Below are positions 5,949 through 11,693 of a DNA stretch of 13,030 bases, in pieces (positions within the stretch are counted from its first letter, which is position 1; every line of letters starts with the position of its first letter). The stretch is from an uncultured Clostridia bacterium (lineage in GTDB: Bacteria > Bacillota > Clostridia > Christensenellales > Aristaeellaceae), in the NCBI GenBank assembly GCA_937934775.1, contig CALGYL010000111.1:1-13030 (forward strand), read 5' to 3'. The translations under genes and the position numbers were made by a program. The notes under the pieces were generated by a model. It ran no database searches. It saw only the letters and a list, made by a program, of their open reading frames with translations, and was not told the DNA's origin.

Positions 5949-7258
5949 TCCGCCGCCTCCTCCCGGATGGTGACCGCCTCCGCCACTTCGGTCACCACGC
6001 CCGCGATGCTCGCATGCACCGACGCGCCCAGCTGACCCTCGGCCATCGAGCCGATTTCCTGTCCCGCGCGCACCCGGTCGCCCACCCGAACCAGCGAGAC
6101 CGCGGGCGCGCCGATGTGCTGGCGCAACGGAATGCGAACCGTGTGCGCCCGGACTTCGGCGGCGGTGTCCGGCGTGGGGAAAGCGTACGAATCCAGCTGA
6201 AGGCGCAGGGCCAGCCGGCCAGACGGCAATTGCCGCCACAGGCGGTACTCACGCTGCTGATCCGCCATGGAAAACGCCGGTTTTTGCCCCAGCGTTCGAA
6301 GCTCCTTTTTGGCAAGCTGCTGGATGCGCCTCGGGTTCAGACCCATGGGGCAGGCGAAGAGTTCGCACACGCCGCACTCCATGCACAGGGCCGCCGAAGG
6401 CTCGGGCTCCGCGCCCATGCCGAACGCCCGCATCGTCAGGTGCGGAAAGATCGGATGCCCCAACAGGTAGCGCGGGCACAGATCGGTGCAGCTGCGGCAC
6501 TGAATGCAACAGCTGCGCGCGCGGCTGCGCATGGCTTCCGGCTCCAGCCGGGCAAACCGGACCAGCTGGTGCTCCGCCGGGAGCACGAGAATTCCGCCGC
6601 AGGTTTTCGTGACCACCGGGTCCGCGTGCATGGGCTGAAGCGCGCCCATCATCGGCCCGCCGAGCACCACGCGCGCGTCCGTAACCGTCATGCCGCCCGC
6701 CGCCGCGATGACCTCGCGCACGGGCGTGCCCACAGGCGCCTCATAGAGGCCTGGCCTGAGCACCTCGCCTGCCACGGTCACCAGCCGCCGGGTCACGGGG
6801 ACGCCCTCTAGCGCAGCCAGCGCGTTCAGCGCCGTGGAGACGCTCACCACCGTGCAACCGACCGATCCAGGCAGACCCCCGGGCGGCACAACCCGCCCCG
6901 TGCATTCAAACACCACGGACTGCTCATCCCCCACGGGGTAGACGGTGGGCAGCGCACGGACCTCGACGCGCAGGCCCTGCGCCGCGCGCTCCAGCGCCGC
7001 GCGCTGCGAAATGTAATGATCCTTCAGCGCGATGACGATGCCGGCGGCGCCGACGATCTCCCCAAGCGCCAGCGCTGCCCGGACCAGCCGCTGCGCCTGG
7101 CGGAGCATCAGGTACTGGTCGCTTTGAAGAAGCGGCTCGCATTCCGCGCCGTTGATGACGAGCGTTTCCGCGGGAGCGGAGAGTTTCTTCCACGTCGGGA
7201 AGCCCGCGCCGCCGCCGCCGACCACGCCGCCGGACTGTAAAAGTGCAAGCGCTTTCAT
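5945..7258 (-). CDS. pduS: PduS/RnfC-type flavin and iron-sulfur cobalamin reductase of the microcompartment
   Basis: The protein has 437 residues, close to PduS (about 450). The flavin/NADH-binding RnfC-like part begins with GGVVGGGGAGFPTWKKL at 10-26 and NGAECEPLLQSD at 36-47. A SLBB-like segment follows near 155-205 (VAGEVLRPGLYEAPVGTPV). Two [4Fe-4S] sets are complete: C251, C254, C257, C261 and C292, C295, C298, C303. The C-terminal 380-435 resembles a lipoyl/barrel-sandwich fold (VSLVRVGDRVRAGQEIG). PduS reduces cob(II)alamin to cob(I)alamin, the form needed by the adenosyltransferase, and interacts with PduT. The gene is coupled on both sides by ATGA overlaps, to eutN and pduT. RnfC-like proteins of other BMCs may instead balance NADH, so the exact acceptor is an inference. 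Confidence 0.9.
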   Translation of the reverse strand: MKALALLQSGGVVGGGGAGFPTWKKLSAPAETLVINGAECEPLLQSDQYLMLRQAQRLVRAALALGEIVGAAGIVIALKDHYISQRAALERAAQGLRVEVRALPTVYPVGDEQSVVFECTGRVVPPGGLPGSVGCTVVSVSTALNALAALEGVPVTRRLVTVAGEVLRPGLYEAPVGTPVREVIAAAGGMTVTDARVVLGGPMMGALQPMHADPVVTKTCGGILVLPAEHQLVRFARLEPEAMRSRARSCCIQCRSCTDLCPRYLLGHPIFPHLTMRAFGMGAEPEPSAALCMECGVCELFACPMGLNPRRIQQLAKKELRTLGQKPAFSMADQQREYRLWRQLPSGRLALRLQLDSYAFPTPDTAAEVRAHTVRIPLRQHIGAPAVSLVRVGDRVRAGQEIGSMAEGQLGASVHASIAGVVTEVAEAVTIREEAAE

Positions 7259-7539
7259 TCCTTGTTCCCCGAACGCTGGACTTCATGAAAATCAATGATC
7301 GCGACGATGGTCGCGTCAATGGGGGATTCCGCCTGTCCCACCGCCTTGCGCGCGCCGCTGCCGGTGGCCACAAGCACCATGTCGCCGATGCCCGCGTCCA
7401 CCGCGTCCACCGCCACAAAGCACTCGCCCTGCAGCTGGCCCAGGAGGTTCATCGGCTGCACCACCATGAGCTTGCGGCCCACGAGCGACTCCTCCTTGCG
7501 GGTTGCCCAGAGGTTTCCCTCCACCTTGGCGATAATCAT
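7255..7539 (-). CDS. eutN: EutN/CcmL-type BMC vertex protein (pentamer)
   Basis: The protein has 94 residues, the normal length for the family. The opening MIIAKVEGNLWATRKEESLVGRK contains the usual beta-barrel start, and DAGIGDMVLVATGSGAR is the family's central signature. Then SPIDATIVAIID closes the fold. Five such subunits cap the vertices of the microcompartment shell. It overlaps pduL upstream and pduS downstream by ATGA, so translation of the three is coupled. Nothing unusual in length or motif is seen. Confidence 0.94.
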   Translation of the reverse strand: MIIAKVEGNLWATRKEESLVGRKLMVVQPMNLLGQLQGECFVAVDAVDAGIGDMVLVATGSGARKAVGQAESPIDATIVAIIDFHEVQRSGNKE

Positions 7540-8660
7540 GCGCGTTCCTCCCTAAGAAGCGTGATCCCGCGCGCCCGGAGCGCGTCCGCGGCCAGCGGCG
7601 TGATCAGCTGGCCTTTGTTCAGGCGAAGTGCCGCCACACCCTCTTTGGGGAGTGCGAGCACGGCGCTTTCGCAGATCAGTTTGCCTTCCAGCGCAATCTG
7701 TCCGCACGGGGCGGAAGCGTGCTCCGATGGCATCGAAACCATACCACGCGCGGTCCTGTCCGATCCGGACGGAACGCTTGCGGTTGGCGTTGCTCCCATC
7801 TGACCGCGCGTGCTCCCGGCGGAAGGATTTTCAACGGGAGCGCTCCCTGTGGATATGCTCCCGGAAGGCATGCTCCGCGCAGAGCCCTCGATTGCCGTCC
7901 GCGCGCCGGGCGCGAACGCGTCGTGCGGAACGCGCACCAGTCGGCAGACCGTGCTCCCCGATGCTCCGGCGGCGTTGGCTTCATCCGTATCGATGTGCAA
8001 AGCCAGCGCGGACAGCGGCGAAACGCGCGCGACCACACCCGTCAGAATGACCGGCCGGGAACCCGCCACCGCGAGCGAAACTTCCTCGCCATTCGCTACG
8101 CCAAAGGCCTCCGCCTGCTCGGGCGTCATGTGCACATGGCGCCGCGCGATGATGGCGCAAGCGCGCTCAAGAAGCCTGTCGCCAGCCTGCAGAAACACCG
8201 TGGCCGCGCCGCCGAGGTCTCCGGAGAGGTTGACCGGCGCGCAAACGCCCAAAACCCGCGCGTCCGTGGCGGAAATCTCCGCCTGCGTCGCGCCGCGCAC
8301 AGGGCCCAGTACTGCGACGTTGTCCAGAACCCCTTTGGGGCCGATCAGCCGTACACGAAGGCTAGAGAGGTATTGACCCGGCTGGGAAATGGCGCGCTGG
8401 TTGGGCAGATCTCCTACGCCAAACAACGACTGCAAATCCTCCCGGCTGAGATGCACATGCCGCGCGGACATCTCCACGGGGATGGCGCCCTCCCCGGGAA
8501 CCCCGGATGCGCCGCTTTCCATCCCCGAACCCCGCGCGCCGGGGATCATTCGGCCGCCAGTATGGCCATCCGCCGCCGTCCCATTCGGGGCAAGCGCCGG
8601 CTCCGCCTCCATGCGCGCAATCATCTCGCGCACCACCCGCTCAATCGCCACGCGATCCAT
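7536..8660 (-). CDS. pduL: PduL-type phosphotransacylase with N-terminal targeting helix and extra C-terminal module
   Basis: The protein has 374 residues, much longer than the usual 210-225. Residues 1-20 (MDRVAIERVVREMIARMEAE) form an amphipathic helix typical of encapsulation peptides, followed by a Gly/Pro-rich linker to about 58. Residues 60-250 are the PduL core: HVH at 68-70, Glu128 in TQAEIS, HVH at 175-177 in RRHVHMTPEQAEAFG, and His222 in LHIDTDEANA, all expected zinc or active-site positions. It exchanges phosphate and CoA between acetyl-CoA and acetyl phosphate in the lumen, recycling CoA for EutE. Residues 252-320 are a low-complexity Ser/Gly/Pro/Ala linker. Residues 322-370 form an extra module with QLITPLAADALRARGITLL, similar to the N-terminus of EutT here and of EutQ. 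ATG 8660 is chosen because it follows the eutT stop by 5 bases and begins the targeting helix; the longer frame upstream lies in eutT. Confidence 0.92.
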   Translation of the reverse strand: MDRVAIERVVREMIARMEAEPALAPNGTAADGHTGGRMIPGARGSGMESGASGVPGEGAIPVEMSARHVHLSREDLQSLFGVGDLPNQRAISQPGQYLSSLRVRLIGPKGVLDNVAVLGPVRGATQAEISATDARVLGVCAPVNLSGDLGGAATVFLQAGDRLLERACAIIARRHVHMTPEQAEAFGVANGEEVSLAVAGSRPVILTGVVARVSPLSALALHIDTDEANAAGASGSTVCRLVRVPHDAFAPGARTAIEGSARSMPSGSISTGSAPVENPSAGSTRGQMGATPTASVPSGSDRTARGMVSMPSEHASAPCGQIALEGKLICESAVLALPKEGVAALRLNKGQLITPLAADALRARGITLLREERA

Positions 8661-8665
8661 TTTGC

Positions 8666-9364
8666 TCACCCCCGCCGCCGAATGGCCTGCAGTTGCAGTA
8701 TGTAAAAGAAACTTGACAGCCGATTCAGCGCCAGCACCAGATCCACGCGCTCGCACCCGTTCCCGCCGCCTAAGAAGGCGACGTTGGCGGCCAGTTCCGC
8801 TTCCCGGCAGAGCGCGCGCAGGCGGTTGCACTGCGCCGCAGCCCAGCCCTGCGCGCTGTCTGGAAGCACATGCCCGGAAAAGCCGAAATCCTGCGGTCTG
8901 TGGGATGCGTCATGCACGGTCTTGGGCGACATGCCGTCCAGCGTCCAGTCCTTCAGCGGCTTGCCCGTGACCTCGCAGCCCAATACCCTGCGCGTCAGCT
9001 GCAGCGCGTCGTTCAGCGGAGCGATCAGCGCCGTTTCGCCGCGCTCGCCCGCCGCCACCTGCAGTACGAGGATCTCCGCCTCCAGCGAATCCAATTTTCC
9101 GCGTAGCGCGATGCGCGGGTGTGTCTTGGACACCAGTTCTCCGGGTGTCAGGTGCGTCATGTGCTCAGGCTTGACGCCTGTGCCGGGCGGCGCGGCTTTG
9201 CCGACCGCCGCCGGAGCGGACTCCGCCGCCACCGGGCGAATCCTAAGATCCGCCAGATATTCCCGCGCTGCCGGGGTCAGTTTCGCGCCGGAGGGGATGG
9301 CGTAGGTCTGTTTCGCCCCCCCGGTCAGCGTATCGCGCAGTTCCTGTTCGGTGATATAGCGCAC
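8666..9364 (-). CDS. eutT: EutT-type ATP:cob(I)alamin adenosyltransferase lacking the CCxxC metal motif
   Basis: The protein has 232 residues, against 267 in enterobacterial EutT. Residues 1-45 are the small N-terminal module (ITEQELR, then KLTPAAREYL). Then MTHLTPGELVSKTHPRIALR at 69-88 aligns with the EutT core, as do LDSLEAEILVLQV at 91-103 and LNRLSSFFYILQL at 213-225. The enzyme transfers the adenosyl group of ATP to cob(I)alamin, keeping ethanolamine ammonia-lyase active. The H-x11-CCxxC metal motif of Salmonella EutT, which lies just before THLS, is absent; the only cysteines are 130, 179, 186 and 204. That implies a metal-independent or differently built form, which accounts for much of the length difference. 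The start is GTG 9364 with GGGAG about 7 bases upstream. pduL follows at 5 bases, and PduS of the same operon would supply cob(I)alamin. Confidence 0.88.
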   Translation of the reverse strand: MRYITEQELRDTLTGGAKQTYAIPSGAKLTPAAREYLADLRIRPVAAESAPAAVGKAAPPGTGVKPEHMTHLTPGELVSKTHPRIALRGKLDSLEAEILVLQVAAGERGETALIAPLNDALQLTRRVLGCEVTGKPLKDWTLDGMSPKTVHDASHRPQDFGFSGHVLPDSAQGWAAAQCNRLRALCREAELAANVAFLGGGNGCERVDLVLALNRLSSFFYILQLQAIRRRG

Positions 9365-9390
9365 AATTCTCTCCCTTTCATCCGGCTATC

Positions 9391-9421
9391 GGGGCTTTGA
9401 GCCGTCAGGCAGCCAAACCCC
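9391..9421 (-). other. Hairpin between the second eutM and eutT, possible attenuator or RNA-processing site
   Basis: On the minus strand GGGGTTTG pairs with CAAA(G)CCCC, with a smaller GCC/GGC stem inside. The structure starts on the last base of the eutM stop codon. There is no T-tract after it, so it is not a classical terminator. A stable stem here could protect the abundant shell-gene mRNA or lower read-through into the enzyme genes; both are inference. Confidence 0.4.
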
Positions 9422-9696
9422 TAGACGGTGGGCAGAATTGCGTTGACCTCCTCGTGGGGACGGGGAATCACATGGCTGGAGACGAGCTGGCCCACGCGCT
9501 CGGCGGCGGGACAGCCCGCATCCACGGCGGCCTTCACCGCGCCCACCTCGCCGCGCACCATCACGGTGACCAGTCCGCCGCCCACGTGGGTTTTCCCGAT
9601 CAGCTTCACATTGGCGGCTTTCAGCATCGCATCGGCAGCCTCGATCGCGCCGACCAGCCCCCGGGTTTCAATCATCCCCAAAGCAATCATATCCAT
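9421..9696 (-). CDS. eutM: EutM/PduA-type hexameric BMC shell protein, second copy
   Basis: The protein has 91 residues with a single BMC domain covering the whole length. ALGMIETRGLVGAIEAADAM, THVGGGLVTVMVRGEVGAVK and SSHVIPRPHEEV are the classic hexamer signatures. Gly38-Gly41 (HVGGGL) would line the central pore. It is closely similar to the gene just upstream but has Cys62 (DAGCPAAERVG) and no C-terminal tail. Such hexamers tile the shell facets and let substrate and product pass. ATG 9696 is selected over a frame start at 9732 because AAAAGGAG lies 9 bases upstream, and the longer N-terminus would include the inserted element. It is separated from its paralogue by a 159-bp inverted-repeat element, so it keeps its own ribosome site. 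Confidence 0.94.
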   Translation of the reverse strand: MDMIALGMIETRGLVGAIEAADAMLKAANVKLIGKTHVGGGLVTVMVRGEVGAVKAAVDAGCPAAERVGQLVSSHVIPRPHEEVNAILPTV

Positions 9697-9705
9697 GGCG
9701 GAATA

Positions 9706-9713
9706 CTCCTTTT
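9706..9713 (-). promoter_or_regulatory. Ribosome binding site of the second eutM
   Basis: AAAAGGAG on the minus strand, 9 bases before ATG 9696. It lies between the inverted-repeat element and the gene, so the insertion has spared the translation signal and fixes the short start. Confidence 0.7.
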
Positions 9714-9726
9714 CGAGAAACGGTTG

Positions 9727-9885
9727 TACCAATACGAAACAATATTTCTTCCAAAGCGGCGAGGGATTATTTCATCCTGCAAGGAGCGTAAAGCGCAGGA
9801 GCCGCCGCGCTATTTCAAGCGGAGGGCGACACCGCAGGGTGGAAAAAGACCCGGCGCTACGAAGAAAGAATGTTTTGGATTGGTA
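9727..9885. mobile_element. 159-bp MITE-like element with imperfect terminal inverted repeats and flanking TA
   Basis: The outer 26 bases of the two ends match at 21 positions when one is reversed: TACCAATACGAAACAATATT on the left, TACCAATCCAAAACATTCTT on the right. The similarity continues inward for about 55 bases (for example TTATTTCATCCTGC against CTTTTTCCACCCTGC), so the whole RNA could fold into one long hairpin. TA at each end fits the TA target duplication of IS630/Tc1-mariner elements, and no coding frame is inside, as for a non-autonomous MITE. It lies between two co-directional eutM genes: one end abuts the stop of the first and the other lies about 13 bases before the ribosome site of the second. 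The same end sequence recurs at 2779-2837. Confidence 0.7.
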
Positions 9886-10182
9886 TTACTCGTTGGCGGA
9901 ATTCAGAGTCGGCAGAATGGCCTCCAGGTCCTCGTGGGGACGGGGAATGACATGCACGCTCACCAGTTCGCCCACGCGCTGCGCCGCCGCCGCGCCTGCG
10001 TCCGTAGCGGCTTTCACAGCGCCCACGTCGCCGCGCACCATCACGGTCACCAATCCGCCGCCCACGTGAACCTTGCCGATCAGGGATACGTTGGCGGCCT
10101 TCACCATGGCGTCGGCCGCCTCAATCGAGCCTACCAAGCCCTTCGTTTCCACCATGCCCAGCGCGATCTTTTCCCGGTTCAT
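9886..10182 (-). CDS. eutM: EutM/PduA-type hexameric BMC shell protein, first copy
   Basis: The protein has 98 residues. KIALGMVETKGLVGSIEAAD at 5-24, KVHVGGGLVTVMVRGDVGAV at 37-56 and VSVHVIPRPHEDLEAILPTL at 74-93 are standard BMC-domain signatures, with the pore loop HVGGGL at 39-44. A short tail NSANE follows the domain. The protein forms facet hexamers and is usually among the most abundant shell components. ATG 10182 is the start because AAGGAGG lies 8 bases upstream; a TTG at 10206 would give a longer, less likely protein. It follows eutE by 44 bases, the widest gap between genes in this part of the operon apart from the inserted element and the eutM-eutT hairpin, and a promoter-like sequence lies there. 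The stop TAA directly abuts the inverted-repeat element. Confidence 0.94.
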   Translation of the reverse strand: MNREKIALGMVETKGLVGSIEAADAMVKAANVSLIGKVHVGGGLVTVMVRGDVGAVKAATDAGAAAAQRVGELVSVHVIPRPHEDLEAILPTLNSANE

Positions 10183-10190
10183 CTGTTCTT

Positions 10191-10197
10191 CCTCCTT
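10191..10197 (-). promoter_or_regulatory. Ribosome binding site that fixes the start of the first eutM
   Basis: AAGGAGG on the minus strand, 8 bases before ATG 10182. This is the strongest match to the anti-Shine-Dalgarno sequence in the window and fits high expression of a shell protein. Confidence 0.75.
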
Positions 10198-10205
10198 GCA
10201 ATTCA

Positions 10206-10235
10206 ATCATCCGGTACGGTTCAAGGTTATGTCAA
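10206..10235 (-). promoter_or_regulatory. Possible internal promoter before eutM
   Basis: A perfect TTGACA (10235-10230) overlaps the end of eutE, and GATGAT (10211-10206) follows after 18 bases, matching the -10 consensus at four of six positions. The position, just before the shell genes, would suit extra shell-protein transcription. TTGACA also encodes the last residues of EutE, so it may be chance. Confidence 0.27.
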
Positions 10236-11690
10236 GCCACGCAACTGGCGCAGCACGGCCTGAACGATGGTCTCCAGCTCCGCCTCGCTCGCTGCCCCGG
10301 CGGGACATGCTTCGGCGGCGGGCCCTCCGGCCACGGATTCTGGCTCGATCAGCCCCCACGCGGCCCGGCGGATCTGGAACAAATGATGCACGGTCACGTT
10401 GTCGCTGGTAGAGGAGCCGCCCACCGCGCCGCAGCCCAGCGTCAGCGAAGGCATAATGCCCGTGGTCGCGCCGATGCCGCCCTGCGTGGAGCCGGTGTTC
10501 ACCAAAAGACGCGAGACCGGCTTCTGCAAGAGAAACGCGCGCACCAGTTCCTGATTTTCTGTGTGGATGGACAGGCTGTGCCCCATGCCACCAAAGCGTA
10601 AAAGCTCCAGGCAGCGTTCGCAGGCGGCCTTCCAGTCCGGTTCGGTAAAAAAGGCGAGCAGCGGCGAGAGTTTTTCCATGGTGAACGGCGCGTCCGGGCC
10701 GACCTTCTCCTGCTGGCAGAGGATGACGCGCGCGTCGGCGCGGATTTTTACCCCGGCCATCTCCGCGATGGCCAACGCGCTTTGCCCCATGATGCGCGGG
10801 TTGACCGTGTCGGAGCCGGGGCGGCGGATCAGCGCCTCGATGCGCCGCGCGTCCTCCCCGGTGACAAAGACGCCACCCTGCCGCCGGAACTCCGCGATCA
10901 CCTCGTCCCGGATGCAGTCCTCCGTCACAATGGCCTGCTCCGAAGCGCAGATGGTTCCGTTGTCAAAGGTCTTGCTGGCCATGACGCGGCGCACCGCGGC
11001 CGGGATGTCGGCCGTGCGCTCAATGAACGCGGGCACGTTGCCCGGCCCGACGCCCAGCGCGGGCGTGCCGGACGAGTACGCCGCGCGCACCATCGCCGTG
11101 CCTCCGGTGGCCAGGATCAGATTGGAGCGCTTCATCAACTCCTGCGTGCCGGGCAGCGTGGGCAGCGTCATGACGCCGAGGATTCCCTGCGGCGCGCCCG
11201 CCGCGCACGCAGCCTCGCCGAGCACGCGCACCGTCTGCGCAATGCAGCGCACCGCCGAAGGATGCGGTGAAAACACGATGGCGTTGCCCGCCTTGACGCT
11301 GATGAGGGATTTGAAGATGGTCGTCGCGGTCGGGTTGGTGCTGGGCACAAGCCCCGCCACCACGCCGACGGGCACCGCCGCCTCCCAAATTTTGTTTTCC
11401 CGGTCCTCCCGGATCACGCCGATGGATTTCACATCCCGGATGGACTCATACACCGTGCGGCTGGCGAAGCGGTTCTTGGTCACCTTGTCCCGCACCACGC
11501 CAAAGCCGGTGTCCTCCACCGCCATGCGGGCCAGCGTTTCCGCGTTTCTCTCGGCGGCCTCGGTCATGGCCAGCACAATTTCGTCAATCCGGCGCTGGTC
11601 AAGGCGCGCAAGCTCCGCCTGCGCCTTTTTGGCGGCGGCGACGAGATTGCGCACCTCCTGTACGGAGGCAAGGTCCTTGTCAAGTTCCAT
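10227..11690 (-). CDS. eutE: EutE-type acetaldehyde dehydrogenase (CoA-acetylating) with C-terminal encapsulation helix
   Basis: The protein has 487 residues of the aldehyde dehydrogenase fold. PVGVVAGLVPSTNPTATTIF at 107-126 and VGPGNVPAFIE at 214-224 are family motifs. Catalytic Cys248 lies in DNGTICASEQ. TGSTQGGIGATTG at 399-411 is the C-terminal family signature. It oxidises acetaldehyde with NAD+ and CoA to acetyl-CoA inside the microcompartment, following ethanolamine ammonia-lyase. The N-terminus starts almost directly at the catalytic domain. Instead, after a Gly/Ala/Pro linker (about 453-467), residues 468-485 form an amphipathic helix, SEAELETIVQAVLRQLRG, that looks like an encapsulation peptide. 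ATG 11690 has GGGGAGGT 7 bases upstream and lies 3 bases after the preceding stop. A propionaldehyde or similar substrate (PduP-like) cannot be excluded from sequence; the Eut neighbours favour acetaldehyde. Confidence 0.92.
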   Translation of the reverse strand: MELDKDLASVQEVRNLVAAAKKAQAELARLDQRRIDEIVLAMTEAAERNAETLARMAVEDTGFGVVRDKVTKNRFASRTVYESIRDVKSIGVIREDRENKIWEAAVPVGVVAGLVPSTNPTATTIFKSLISVKAGNAIVFSPHPSAVRCIAQTVRVLGEAACAAGAPQGILGVMTLPTLPGTQELMKRSNLILATGGTAMVRAAYSSGTPALGVGPGNVPAFIERTADIPAAVRRVMASKTFDNGTICASEQAIVTEDCIRDEVIAEFRRQGGVFVTGEDARRIEALIRRPGSDTVNPRIMGQSALAIAEMAGVKIRADARVILCQQEKVGPDAPFTMEKLSPLLAFFTEPDWKAACERCLELLRFGGMGHSLSIHTENQELVRAFLLQKPVSRLLVNTGSTQGGIGATTGIMPSLTLGCGAVGGSSTSDNVTVHHLFQIRRAAWGLIEPESVAGGPAAEACPAGAASEAELETIVQAVLRQLRGLT

Positions 11691-11693
11691 GAA

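Noticed and set aside
4741..5973. Plus-strand open frame of 410 codons opposite the phosphodiesterase and pduT
   Set aside because: It runs across two recognised minus-strand genes and their terminator, with low-complexity translation and no homology signal.
5949..6239. N-terminal extension of PduT by 97 residues
   Set aside because: It lies inside pduS in another frame. ATG 5948 overlaps the pduS stop and gives the normal PduT length.
8661..8831. N-terminal extension of PduL by 57 residues
   Set aside because: The extension lies wholly inside eutT in another frame, is Arg-rich, and precedes a clear encapsulation-type helix beginning at ATG 8660.
9391..9421. EutV (ANTAR) antiterminator target
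   Set aside because: ANTAR targets are paired hairpins with hexaloops carrying A at 1 and G at 4, followed by a terminator. Only one hairpin with a different loop is present and no T-tract follows.
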